Below are positions 32,642-41,494 of a DNA stretch of 64,000 nucleotides, piece by piece. The stretch covers positions 1,916,001 through 1,980,000 of the forward strand of contig CP020563.1 in assembly GCA_002082585.1 (NCBI GenBank), given 5' to 3'. Each line of letters starts with the position of its first letter. The first letter of the stretch is position 1. This stretch comes from Kitasatospora albolonga. GTDB taxonomy: Bacteria > Actinomycetota > Actinomycetes > Streptomycetales > Streptomycetaceae. Under the pieces are notes generated by a model. It did not search any database and had not been told where the DNA came from. It was given only the letters and a program-made list of their open reading frames with translations. Made by a program: the position numbers and the translations under genes.

Positions 32642-35600
32642 TGACGGACTGGGGTGGGACGTTCGACAAGTTCGTCGACGGGGCCGCTCGGGGCATCGAC
32701 CGGGGCAAGGAGCTCCTGGGCGAGGGCATCGACGCGACGACGGACAAGATCGGCGCGGGGCTGGAGAGGGTCGGCGCGCACGACTGGGCCGACAAGGTCG
32801 AGGACTGGGGCGACGGGACCGCGTCGTCGCTGGGTGCGGAGGTCGGGGAGAAGCAGCTCGGGCAGAGCGAGGAAGCGGACGAGCTGCTGCACGGGAAGCC
32901 GGAGAAGATCACCGCGGCGGTGAAGAACCTGCGGGACTTCCAGAAGGCGTTCGACCTCGTCGGCGGCGGATTGAGGAAGCTGGACTCCGGCCGCTGGCGC
33001 GGCGAGGCGGCCGACGCCTTCCGGAGGAAGTTCGAGACCCTGCCCACGGACTGGCTGCGCGCGGCCGACGCGTTCGAGGACGCGGCGAAGGCGCTGGAGA
33101 CGTACGCGTCGGCCGTCACGAGCGCCCAGGGAAAGGCGCGTGCGGCGATCGCGCTGTACAGGGAGGGCAGGCAGGACTCCGAGAAGGCGGTCGCGGCGTT
33201 CAACAAGAAGGTCGACGCCTACAACGCGGCCCGCACCGGCGACCAGCCGCTCCCTCACCCGGGTACGTTCTCCGACCCGGGGGTGCCCAAGCAGAAGCGG
33301 GCCCAGGAGGACCTGGAGGACGCCCGGAGGTCACGGAACGAGGCGGGCGAACGGGCCAGGAGCGCGGTCGCCGCGGCGATGGCGCACGCACCCGACATAC
33401 CCACCGGCAGGGACCGGTTCAGGGACGAGCTCATCGACCGGGGGATGACCTACGGGGTCGAACTCACCCATGTCGGCGGGGGCGTGGTGAAGGGCGTGGC
33501 CGGCCTGGCGGGCTTCCTGCGGCAGGTGAACCCGCTCGACGCCTACAACCTGACGCACCCGGCCGAGTACTACAAGGGCGTCAACATGACGCTGTCCGCC
33601 CTCACTTCGACCGCCGCCAACCCCGACCGGGCCCTCCAGGGCGCCTGGGAGGCGATGAAGAGCGACCCCTCGGAATTCGGCGGGCGCCTCCTCCCGGAGC
33701 TGGTCGGTACGAAGGGGGCCGGAGCCGTACGGAGCCTCGCACGCTCCGGGCTCCACAAGGGCGCGAAGGCCGATGGGCCATCGCGGCCGGGCTCCGCCAG
33801 GGAAGGACATGAGAGAGCTCCGGATTCCAACGGGAAGCAGTGCGACAAGGTCAAGTGCGCCGGCGACCCGATCGACGTCGCGACCGGACGCATGCTTCTG
33901 CCTCAGACGGACATCGCCCTTCCCGGGTCCCTCCCTCTTGTCTTCTCACGCGTGTTCGACTCCTCATACCGGTCGGGCCACTGGTTCGGTACGGGTTGGT
34001 CGAGCACGGTCGACCAACGGCTGGAGATCGACGCGGAGGGCGTGGTGTTCGCCTGCGATCAAGGCAGCCTACTGGCCTATCCGCATCCCGCTCCCGGCGT
34101 TCCTGTCATGCCCACGCACGGTCGGCGCTGGCCGCTCGACCGGGTCGATGACGGCTATACCATCACCGACCCGGAGACCGGCCAGGTCCGGCGCTTCGTC
34201 GACCAGAACGCCGACCTGGCGCTGCTGGTGCAGATCGATGACCGCAACGGCCGTTGGATCACTTTCGAGTACGACGAAGCGGGTGCACCGACGTCCATCG
34301 TCCATCACGGTGGCTACCACTTGAAGCTCACTACAGCCGAAGAACGGGTCACCGCCCTGCACTTGGCAGGCGCCGCACCGGACGGAACCGACCAGGAAAT
34401 CCTGCGCTACGGCTACACGGACGGCCACCTCACAGCAGTCACCAACTCCTCGGGGCGGCCTCTGCGCTTCGACTGCGACGAGCTCGGCCGCATTACCGCG
34501 TGGACGGACACCAACGACAGCCGCTACGAGTACGTATACGACGACCTCGACCGCTGCATCCACCAGTCCGGCACGAACGGCCATCTAGAAGCCCACTTCA
34601 CCTGGGATGGTACGGACCCTGAAACGGGACTTCGCATGACGTCCATGACCGATGGCCTTGGCCACATCAGGCAATACGTGATCAACGAACGGGCCCAGGT
34701 AGTCGCCGAGACCGACGCGGTGGGAGCAGTCACTCGCTTCGAGTACGACCGCTACCACCAATTGCTCTCCGTCACAGATCCTCTCGGACACGTCAGCCGC
34801 TCCGTCTACAACGATCACGGCTTGCTGACCAGGGTAGTACGACCTGACGGTCGAGAAATGACTGCAGAGTACAACAGTCTGGGCCTTGCCGTGCGCATCA
34901 GACATGCGGACGGAAAAGTCACCCATCAGACGTATGACGACCGGGGCAACCGAACATCGGTCACGGATTCTTCAGGAGCAACGACGACCTTCTCCTATGA
35001 CAATCTAGGGAACTTCATTTCCGTCGAAAATTCTCTTGGTGAGCGATGCACCATCCGGCGGGATGCCGCCGGCCTCCCCCTGGAAATTACCGATCCGATG
35101 GGAGGAATATTCCGTTATAAACGTGATACATTCGGCCGATTGGTTATCCTCACCGACCCCATCGGGAGAGAAACTTCATTCCGCTGGACAACCGAGGGCC
35201 GATTGTCCAGCCGAACGAATGCCGACGGCACCATTCAATCGTGGAAATATGATGGGGAAGGAAACTGCACCGCTTACACGGATGCCATGGGAGGAATCTC
35301 CAGTTTCCAGTACACTCATTTCGATCTGATGGAGGCCAGAACCGGCCCAGACGGAGTTCGTTACGAGTTCGACCACGACACCAACCTGCAGCTGATTCAG
35401 GTCAGAAACCCGCTTGGTTCAACCTGGAATTACGAATACGACCCAACGGGCCACCTTGCCTCGGAGACCGACTTCGACAACCGAAAACTCACATACGAAT
35501 TCGACGCTTCCGGCCGTTTGGTAAAGCGCACCAACGGCCTCGGTGAGACCATTCGTTACAGGTACAACGAACTCGGTCAAATCCTTGGTAAGGATGCCGC

Positions 35601-37293
35601 TGGAACCATCACGACCTACGAGTACGATATCTTCGATCAGCTCGCCCGAGCGACCAGTCCTGACGTCACGCTCACTCGCCTACGTGACCAACACGGCCGC
35701 CTCAGGTCCGAAACAGTGAACGGCAGAACGCTCACATATGGGCATGACATACTTGGCCGCCGCATCTCGCGCACAACTCCCACCGGCACGGCAAGCACGT
35801 GGACTTATGATGCCGGGGGGCAGCCCGCCACGCTCGACGTGTCCGGCCGGAAAGTGACGTTCGAGCGCGACATTGCGGGCCGTGAAGTAAGCCGCCGCAT
35901 TGGGGACGCGACGAGACTGACACACGAGTTCGATGCATCAGACCGCCTAACAGGCCAGCAGATCTCTGCGCACGGCCGCACGGTTCGCAGCCGCGCTTAC
36001 ACATACCGCGCTGACGGTAATCTTGTCGGCGTCAATGACTCACTTGGAGAAAGCCGCACCTTCGACGTTGACGCTTCGGGCCGCGTTACAGGAGTTCATG
36101 CTCCGAGCTGGACCGAGAGCTACGCTTACGATCAAACAGGAAGTCAGACCGAGGCAAGCTGGCCCGCGTCCCACCCCGGCCAGGAATCGACAGGCACACG
36201 CATCTACACCGGCACAAGAATATCTCGCGCTGGCCGGACCCGATACGAGCACGACGCTCAGGGCCGGATCGTTCAGCGTCAGAAAATCAGACTCTCCCGC
36301 AAGCCGGAAACCTGGCGATATTCCTGGGACGCCGAAGATCGACTCACCTCGGTGGTCACTCCGGACGGAAAGCAGTGGAACTACCTCTATGACCCGCTGG
36401 GTCGACGCATCGCAAAACACTGCCTGGCCGCAGATGGGGAATCCGTAGCCGAGCAAGTCTGGTTCACCTGGGATGGAACCACTCTGTGCGAACAAGTCAT
36501 ACCCGACCAGAACCTTGAAACCTCGATCGCCCTGACCTGGGAGCACGACGGTTTTCGCCCGATCACCCAGACCGAACGCATTCTTACCTCCCCGTTCTCC
36601 CAGACGTCGGTCAACGAACGCTTTTTCGCCATGATTACCGATCTGGTTGGCAATCCGACGGAGCTTATCGGCGAGTCAGGGGATTTGGCATGGCACTCCC
36701 GCAGCACACTCTGGGGCACAACGAGCTGGTCCACAAACAGCACAACCTACACTCCGCTTCGATTCCCCGGTCAATACTTTGACCCCGAAACCGGACTTCA
36801 CTATAATTTCCACCGATACTACGATCCCGAAATTTCCCGATACCTTTCAGTAGATCTTCTGGGTCTGACACCGGCCTTCAACCCGGTTTCCTATGTGGGG
36901 AATCCTCACACGTGGGCAGACCCACTCGGGCTGGGACCGTGCCCGCCGCCATCACTCGCGGACGCCAAAAATAGGGCGCTCAGGGAAGCCGGCGTTCCCG
37001 CAGGGGCAGAGCCTCTGGATGTCAATAATTACGTACCCGCCACCGCACCTGCCTGGCAAGGCGGAAAGCAGCTTATGGATGGAAATCACCAACCCATCTA
37101 CTATACTGAGGAGTGGTATGAAACAGCATCCGGGGATATTGTCGTCTTCCAGGATCATTACTTTGGGCATCAAAAACCTGGAGAACCCGGATATCAGCCG
37201 GCACACATACATGTAAGACCTTTTGACAATACACGAAACGGACACATCCCAGGCACCGAGGAGCATTACTATTATGACAAAACATTGGACTGA
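32641..37293 (+). CDS. RHS-repeat polymorphic toxin with C-terminal HNH-type nuclease domain
   Basis: A 1550-residue polymorphic toxin. The N-terminal part is helical with a WXG-like Trp119 (GRWRGEAADAF), typical of type VII-secreted toxins. A DUF6531-type entry (CAGDPIDVATGRMLLPQTD, about 405-425) leads into many YD/RHS repeats forming the shell. The RHS core end reads FPGQYFDPETGLHYN-RYYDPEISRY and ends at DPLGL (about 1427-1431). The last 120 residues are the toxin, with QDHYFGHQ, HIHVRPFDN and PGTEEHYYY, a His-rich pattern of HNH/Endo VII-type nucleases. GC falls markedly toward the 3' end. Two immunity genes follow. Confidence 0.93.
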   Translation: MTDWGGTFDKFVDGAARGIDRGKELLGEGIDATTDKIGAGLERVGAHDWADKVEDWGDGTASSLGAEVGEKQLGQSEEADELLHGKPEKITAAVKNLRDFQKAFDLVGGGLRKLDSGRWRGEAADAFRRKFETLPTDWLRAADAFEDAAKALETYASAVTSAQGKARAAIALYREGRQDSEKAVAAFNKKVDAYNAARTGDQPLPHPGTFSDPGVPKQKRAQEDLEDARRSRNEAGERARSAVAAAMAHAPDIPTGRDRFRDELIDRGMTYGVELTHVGGGVVKGVAGLAGFLRQVNPLDAYNLTHPAEYYKGVNMTLSALTSTAANPDRALQGAWEAMKSDPSEFGGRLLPELVGTKGAGAVRSLARSGLHKGAKADGPSRPGSAREGHERAPDSNGKQCDKVKCAGDPIDVATGRMLLPQTDIALPGSLPLVFSRVFDSSYRSGHWFGTGWSSTVDQRLEIDAEGVVFACDQGSLLAYPHPAPGVPVMPTHGRRWPLDRVDDGYTITDPETGQVRRFVDQNADLALLVQIDDRNGRWITFEYDEAGAPTSIVHHGGYHLKLTTAEERVTALHLAGAAPDGTDQEILRYGYTDGHLTAVTNSSGRPLRFDCDELGRITAWTDTNDSRYEYVYDDLDRCIHQSGTNGHLEAHFTWDGTDPETGLRMTSMTDGLGHIRQYVINERAQVVAETDAVGAVTRFEYDRYHQLLSVTDPLGHVSRSVYNDHGLLTRVVRPDGREMTAEYNSLGLAVRIRHADGKVTHQTYDDRGNRTSVTDSSGATTTFSYDNLGNFISVENSLGERCTIRRDAAGLPLEITDPMGGIFRYKRDTFGRLVILTDPIGRETSFRWTTEGRLSSRTNADGTIQSWKYDGEGNCTAYTDAMGGISSFQYTHFDLMEARTGPDGVRYEFDHDTNLQLIQVRNPLGSTWNYEYDPTGHLASETDFDNRKLTYEFDASGRLVKRTNGLGETIRYRYNELGQILGKDAAGTITTYEYDIFDQLARATSPDVTLTRLRDQHGRLRSETVNGRTLTYGHDILGRRISRTTPTGTASTWTYDAGGQPATLDVSGRKVTFERDIAGREVSRRIGDATRLTHEFDASDRLTGQQISAHGRTVRSRAYTYRADGNLVGVNDSLGESRTFDVDASGRVTGVHAPSWTESYAYDQTGSQTEASWPASHPGQESTGTRIYTGTRISRAGRTRYEHDAQGRIVQRQKIRLSRKPETWRYSWDAEDRLTSVVTPDGKQWNYLYDPLGRRIAKHCLAADGESVAEQVWFTWDGTTLCEQVIPDQNLETSIALTWEHDGFRPITQTERILTSPFSQTSVNERFFAMITDLVGNPTELIGESGDLAWHSRSTLWGTTSWSTNSTTYTPLRFPGQYFDPETGLHYNFHRYYDPEISRYLSVDLLGLTPAFNPVSYVGNPHTWADPLGLGPCPPPSLADAKNRALREAGVPAGAEPLDVNNYVPATAPAWQGGKQLMDGNHQPIYYTEEWYETASGDIVVFQDHYFGHQKPGEPGYQPAHIHVRPFDNTRNGHIPGTEEHYYYDKTLD

Positions 37294-37777
37294 CCTAGCG
37301 AACAACACAAGCGGACTGAAATCTCTTTACTCCTCCGTGCCATCCCTGAATCTCGTACGCCTGAGATCCATCCATCTCAATTGGCAGGGGCCTACAGTTA
37401 CGGCAAGAATCGATCTCCCTGAGTATCCAGACAACGCGCCACCCGAATGGATCGATCGCGGCCACGATACCCTGCAAATCCATCTACAGTTCGTGGCCGT
37501 AGAGAACTTGTCGGCACACGGGTGGATTCCTTCCAGCCCGGTATCCATCGAATTTATGCCGCAGGAAGAAAGAAGACTCCAGGCATGCATCACCGGAGAC
37601 GGCCTGGAGCTCTCTCTAGCATGCAGCGATTCGTTCACTGTGGGCCATGTAAGCTCCTTCCGATCAACCGACTCCTCAATGAAAGACGAGACATACAGTT
37701 TCCTCCAACCTCTTGACGCACGCAGATTCACCACCCTCCCCGACACGCATGAAAGCACTTTCTATGAGCGAATCTGA
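37274..37777 (+). CDS. Imm50-like immunity protein (first copy)
   Basis: A 167-residue protein. Its pattern (W-x-DL-NN at the start, RLRSIHLNWQGPTVTARIDLPEYPD, LQIHLQFVAVENLSAHGW) is that of the Imm50 family of polymorphic-toxin immunity proteins. It starts ATG 37274 inside the last codons of the RHS gene, behind GAGGAG, so it is translationally coupled to the toxin. It should bind and neutralise the nuclease tip in the producing cell. GC content is well below that of the window average, like the toxin tip. A second related copy follows. Confidence 0.85.
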   Translation: MTKHWTDLANNTSGLKSLYSSVPSLNLVRLRSIHLNWQGPTVTARIDLPEYPDNAPPEWIDRGHDTLQIHLQFVAVENLSAHGWIPSSPVSIEFMPQEERRLQACITGDGLELSLACSDSFTVGHVSSFRSTDSSMKDETYSFLQPLDARRFTTLPDTHESTFYERI

Positions 37778-38171
37778 TTGGGCTCATTTTCTGGAAAATC
37801 CAGAATCCATTCACGCGCTGTATGACAAGGAGCCACGCCTTGAGCAAAGTGATCTTTTCCATGTGCTGGCGGACGAGCGATCAGACAGCATCACACTCGG
37901 GTTCCGAACCTACGAAATCCCGACGCGCACCAGACCCGAGCGGGAAGGAGCGAAATACAATTCTTTCTCCTTCCATCTAATTTTCGATGGAGTTCAAGAG
38001 CTGTTCATCCGTGGGTGGACAGCCCCGGCGCACAAACGGGTTTCTATCCGACGTGATCCCGATGAAAATTTGACGGTCACCATCACTTCGGACGGAAGTT
38101 CCGTTGCCTTTCGCGCACACTCTCTCTCACTCAGTGCAGCACGCGTGGGCTTGGTGTCGCGGTTCGAGTAA
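37764..38171 (+). CDS. Imm50-like immunity protein (second copy)
   Basis: A 135-residue protein related to the previous one (SDWAHFLENPESIHALYD, SFHLIFDGVQELFIRGW, LTVTITSDGSSVAFRAHS). The start is uncertain: ATG 37764 (used here) or ATG 37749, both overlapping the upstream gene, with weak ribosome-binding sites. The pair probably arose by duplication and divergence, or the second copy protects against a different toxin tip. It ends 8 bases before the convergent ferredoxin gene. Codon use is AT-richer than the neighbours. Confidence 0.8.
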   Translation: MSESDWAHFLENPESIHALYDKEPRLEQSDLFHVLADERSDSITLGFRTYEIPTRTRPEREGAKYNSFSFHLIFDGVQELFIRGWTAPAHKRVSIRRDPDENLTVTITSDGSSVAFRAHSLSLSAARVGLVSRFE

Positions 38172-38179
38172 CGGCCTCC

Positions 38180-38413
38180 CTACTCCTCCGGCGGAAAAAC
38201 CACCTCCCCCGACCCCGCCAGCGTCAGCGTGATCGCCTCCACCGGGCAGCCCTCCGCCGCCGCGAGGATCTGTTCGGCCGCGTCGTGGTCCTCCTCCGAC
38301 GGGTGGGACTGGCGGGCGGTGTCCAGGTGGAAGGCGGCCGGGGCGTGGTTGACGCACATGCCGGAGCCGATGCAGACCGAGCGGTCGACCTCCACGTGCC
38401 AGCGGTCGCCCAT
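38180..38413 (-). CDS. small ferredoxin, [3Fe-4S]/[4Fe-4S] type
   Basis: A 77-residue ferredoxin. Cysteines lie in CIGSGMC and GCPVEAI, only three ligands in total, which is typical of the single-cluster ferredoxins that serve actinobacterial P450s. ATG 38413 overlaps the aldehyde dehydrogenase stop (TGATG). Both genes should be co-transcribed, with the dehydrogenase first. It may supply electrons to the CYP125-like enzyme at 48.9 kb, comparable to FdxD in the mycobacterial KstR regulon. That pairing is inferred. Confidence 0.9.
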   Translation of the reverse strand: MGDRWHVEVDRSVCIGSGMCVNHAPAAFHLDTARQSHPSEEDHDAAEQILAAAEGCPVEAITLTLAGSGEVVFPPEE

Positions 38414-39873
38414 CAGGCGCTCCGGTAGCCGGCGGGGAGGTGGATCATCTTGTGCTCGAAGAACTCGCCGTAGCCCTCGGGGCCGAACTCGCGGCCCAGG
38501 CCGGAGTTCTTGTAGCCGCCGAACGGGCCGAGCATGTCGAGGCTGAAGGTGTTCACGCTGTACGTGCCCGTGCGGATGCAGCGGGCGATGTCGATGCCGC
38601 GTTCCGTGTCCGCCGTCCAGACGCTGCCGCTGAGGCCGTACGGGGAGTCGTCGGCGATGCGGACGGCCTCGGCCTCGTCGGCGTACGGGATCAGGCAGAT
38701 CACCGGGCCGAAGATCTCCTCGCGGGCGATGCGCATGGAGTTGTCGACCGAGCCGAAGAGGGTGGGTTCGACGTACCAGCCGCGCTCCTGGGAGGCGGGG
38801 CGGCTGCCGCCGGTGAGGATCTTGGCGCCTTCCTCCTGGCCCAGACGGATGTAGTCCAGGGAGCGTTGCTGCTGGCGTCGGGCCACCAGCGGGCCCAGTT
38901 CGGTGGTCGGGTCCAGGGGGTCGCCCACGCGCAGGGCTCCCGCCGCCGCCGCGAACGCCTCCGCCATTTCGTCGTAGCGGGAGCGCGGGGCCAGGATGCG
39001 GGTCTGGGCCACGCACGCCTGGCCGTTGATCATCCAGGCGAAGGGGACGATGCCCGCGACCGCCGCCTCCAGGTCCGCGTCCGGCAGGATCACCGCCGCC
39101 GACTTGCCGCCCAGCTCCAGCGTGACGCGGGTGAGGTTGCGGGAGGCGACCTCCATCACGCGGCGGCCGGCGGCCACCGAGCCCGTGAAGGAGACCTTGT
39201 CCACGCCCGGGTGGCCCACCAGGTACTCGCTGACCTCGCGGTCGGCCGGGAGGATGGAGAGGACCCCGGGGGGCAGGCCCGCCTCCGCCGTGATCTCCGC
39301 CAGGAGGTAGGCGTCCAGGGGGGTTTCCGGGGAGACCTTCAGGACCGCGGTGCAGCCCGCCAGGAGCGCCGGGGCCAGCTTGGCGGCGGCCGTGAACTGG
39401 GGGACGTTCCACGGGACGACCGCCGCCACCACCCCGACCGGCTCCCGGCGGACCAGGAGCGGGCCGAGGACTCCGTCGCGGCGTTCCTCGTACGGGAACG
39501 TGCGCGCCACCGTGATCGCCGAGTCCCAGACCATCATCGCGGCCAGCGCCTGCACCATCACGCTCGCGCTGTACGGGGTCCCGTTCTGCGCGCTGATCAG
39601 GCGCGCGAACTCCTCGTGGCGTACGGCGAACGCGTCCTTGATCCGCGTGATCACCGCGATCCGCTCGTCCAGCGACATCCGGGGCCAGGGGCCTTCGTCA
39701 AAGGCTCGGCGGGCCCCGGCGACCGCTCGGTCCACATCGGCCTCGGAAGCGTGCGGGACGCGGCCGATGACCTGTTCGGTGTGCGGGGAGATCACCTCGA
39801 TGACGTCGGTGCCGAGCGGATCGGTGAACTCCCCGCCGATGAACAGGTGTCCGTGTTCCACAAGCTCTGTCAT
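38413..39873 (-). CDS. NAD(P)-dependent aldehyde dehydrogenase
   Basis: A 486-residue aldehyde dehydrogenase. The coenzyme loop FTGSVAAGRRV, the general base region LELGGKSAAV and the catalytic Cys in INGQACVAQTR are all present, with the standard C-terminal PFGGYKNSGLGREFG. ATG 39873 lies behind GGAGGCAGGGG. It is the first gene of a pair with the ferredoxin. Upstream lies an intergenic region with several dyads and a KstR-like core, shared with the divergent MBL gene. A role oxidising a C26 aldehyde from P450 chemistry is plausible. Substrate unknown. Confidence 0.92.
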   Translation of the reverse strand: MTELVEHGHLFIGGEFTDPLGTDVIEVISPHTEQVIGRVPHASEADVDRAVAGARRAFDEGPWPRMSLDERIAVITRIKDAFAVRHEEFARLISAQNGTPYSASVMVQALAAMMVWDSAITVARTFPYEERRDGVLGPLLVRREPVGVVAAVVPWNVPQFTAAAKLAPALLAGCTAVLKVSPETPLDAYLLAEITAEAGLPPGVLSILPADREVSEYLVGHPGVDKVSFTGSVAAGRRVMEVASRNLTRVTLELGGKSAAVILPDADLEAAVAGIVPFAWMINGQACVAQTRILAPRSRYDEMAEAFAAAAGALRVGDPLDPTTELGPLVARRQQQRSLDYIRLGQEEGAKILTGGSRPASQERGWYVEPTLFGSVDNSMRIAREEIFGPVICLIPYADEAEAVRIADDSPYGLSGSVWTADTERGIDIARCIRTGTYSVNTFSLDMLGPFGGYKNSGLGREFGPEGYGEFFEHKMIHLPAGYRSA

Positions 39874-39929
39874 GGCCCCTGCCTCCCGTGAACCCCGCAC
39901 ACGCACCCACTCAACTGACTGTTCGTCAG

Positions 39930-39943
39930 AACTGATACCAGTT
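39930..39943. promoter_or_regulatory. imperfect dyad near the aldehyde dehydrogenase start
   Basis: AACTGATACCAGTT is an imperfect palindrome 57 bases upstream of the aldehyde dehydrogenase start. It could be a TetR-type operator. Confidence 0.35.
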
Positions 39944-39976
39944 CCTGTTCCAGGAGTCCACGGGCGGGAGTCGAAG

Positions 39977-40001
39977 CATTGGTAGACCTGGGCTACCAAT
40001 G
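39977..40001. promoter_or_regulatory. perfect inverted repeat in the ALDH/MBL divergent spacer
   Basis: CATTGGTAG (39977-39985) and CTACCAATG (39993-40001) form 9-base perfect arms with a 7-base gap. It is a likely operator for a dimeric regulator. Confidence 0.6.
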
Positions 40002-40013
40002 GAACGAGTTCTC
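40000..40013. promoter_or_regulatory. KstR-like site, one mismatch, upstream of MBL gene
   Basis: TGGAACGAGTTCTC fits TnnAACnnGTTnnA except that the last A is C. It is part of a 14-base dyad AACGAG-TT-CTCGTT (40003-40016), 48-60 bases before ATG 40064. Confidence 0.45.
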
Positions 40014-40063
40014 GTTACAGTGGGGGCAGTTCGCGCCGTCCGCCGAGCAGAGATGGGGAGCCC

Positions 40064-41101
40064 ATGACACAGGTGACCGACCACGGTGGAGGCGTCCACA
40101 GCATCAGGGTCCCCATCCCGGACAACCCCCTGGGCCACACCCTGGTCCACCTCGTCGACACCGACCGGGGGCCCGTCCTCATCGATACGGGGTGGGACGA
40201 CCCGGCCTCCTGGGACACCCTGGTCGCCGGGCTCACCGCACTCTCCACCTCCGTCACCGACGTACACGGCATCGTCATCACCCACCACCACCCCGACCAC
40301 CACGGACTCTCCGGCCAGGTCCGCGAGGCGTCCGGGGCCTGGATCGCGATGCACGAGGCGGACACCGCGATTGTCCGGCGTACGCGCGAATCCGAGCCCG
40401 CCACCTGGCTCGACTACCTCACCCGCAAGCTCGCCGCCGCAGGCGCCCCCGACGACCACCTCGCCCCGCTGCTCGCCGCCCGCACCAGTGGCCGGCTGCG
40501 GACCTTGCCGGGGCTCAGCGCCGCCCTGCCGGACCGGGAGATCGTGCCCGGCGAGCTGCTCGGCCTCGCCGGGCGGCGGCTGCGGGCGATCTGGACCCCC
40601 GGCCACACCCCGGGCCATGTCTGCCTCCATTTGGAAGAGCGGCATCCGGGGAATCTGCCGGGGCACGGGCGGCTGTTCTCCGGGGACCACCTGCTGCCCG
40701 GGATCAGCCCGCACATCGGGCTGTACGAGGACCCCGACGAGGCCGAGGTGACCGATCCGCTCGGGGACTACCTCGCCTCGCTGGAGCGGATCGGGCGGCT
40801 CGGGGTGGCGGAGGTGCTGCCCGCGCACCAGCACGCGTTCGCCGATGCGGGCGGGCGCGTACGGGAGCTGCTGGACCACCACGAGGAGCGGCTCACCGGG
40901 CTGCTCGCCCTGCTCTCCACCCCGCTGACCCCGTGGCAGCTGGCCGAGCGGATGGAGTGGAACCGGCCCTGGAGGCAGATTCCGCACGGTTCGCGGTCGA
41001 TCGCCGTGTCGGAGGCCGAGTCCCATCTGCGGCGGCTGGTGAAGCTCGGGCGGGCGGAGGCCGTGGGCGGCAGCGACCCGGTCACGTACATCGCGGTGTG
41101 A
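40064..41101 (+). CDS. MBL-fold metallo-hydrolase
   Basis: A 345-residue metallo-beta-lactamase-fold enzyme. The dinuclear metal motif H-x-H-x-D-H is at 74-79 in THHHPDHHG; a later His in TPGHTPGHVCLH and an Asp in LFSGDHLLPGI complete the set. A C-terminal helical domain (about 270-345) with a winged-helix feel resembles the LACTB2/glyoxalase II-like and PqsE-like hydrolases acting on thioesters. It is divergent from the aldehyde dehydrogenase. A thioesterase-like role on a CoA ester is possible; substrate unknown. Confidence 0.88.
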   Translation: MTQVTDHGGGVHSIRVPIPDNPLGHTLVHLVDTDRGPVLIDTGWDDPASWDTLVAGLTALSTSVTDVHGIVITHHHPDHHGLSGQVREASGAWIAMHEADTAIVRRTRESEPATWLDYLTRKLAAAGAPDDHLAPLLAARTSGRLRTLPGLSAALPDREIVPGELLGLAGRRLRAIWTPGHTPGHVCLHLEERHPGNLPGHGRLFSGDHLLPGISPHIGLYEDPDEAEVTDPLGDYLASLERIGRLGVAEVLPAHQHAFADAGGRVRELLDHHEERLTGLLALLSTPLTPWQLAERMEWNRPWRQIPHGSRSIAVSEAESHLRRLVKLGRAEAVGGSDPVTYIAV

Positions 41102-41219
41102 CGAGCGCCGGGCACCGGTATCGCGTGTACCCGGTGTGACGAGTCCGGGCGCTGCTCCCTTCGGACGATACCGGCGGTCCGCCACCCCGAGGAGCGGTCC
41201 GCCGCCCTCAGGAGCGGAG

Positions 41220-41384
41220 CTACGGCCCGGTAGAGTGAGCAGGTCGTCATCATGCCCGTACAGGGGGAAGCCGGTGCGAACCCGGCACTGGACCCCAGCC
41301 GTGAACCGTCCGCCCGACGGCAGCCGGAACGCCCTGTCCACGGAGCGTGAGCGGCCGGGGGCCGTGTGACCACAAGGCCCCCAG
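41220..41384 (+). ncRNA. cobalamin (AdoCbl) riboswitch
   Basis: The core GGGGAAGCCGGTGCGAACC (41264-41282), GGCACTGGACCCC (41283-41296) and the B12-box-like CAGCCGGAACGCCCTGTCC (about 41321-41339) match the cobalamin riboswitch pattern in order and spacing. The ends are approximate. TAGAGT at about 41231 could be the -10 of its promoter. It leads the ECF transport operon, so this is the expected B12-dependent repression. Confidence 0.87.
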
Positions 41385-41444
41385 GGCCACCGGGACCCCG
41401 GTGGCCGGCACCGTCGAGGCATACGGGGCCGGAGCCCGGTGGCC
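41385..41444 (+). promoter_or_regulatory. riboswitch expression platform with two alternative hairpins
   Basis: GGCCACCGGG (41385-41394) can pair with CCGGTGGCC at 41398-41406 or with CCCGGTGGCC at 41435-41444. These two pairings exclude each other. The first coding ATG is at 41495. Confidence 0.55.
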
Positions 41445-41494
41445 TCGTGCGCCGACCGGGAGGACCGGCCCCCGCAGGAGAGGCCCACCCCGTC

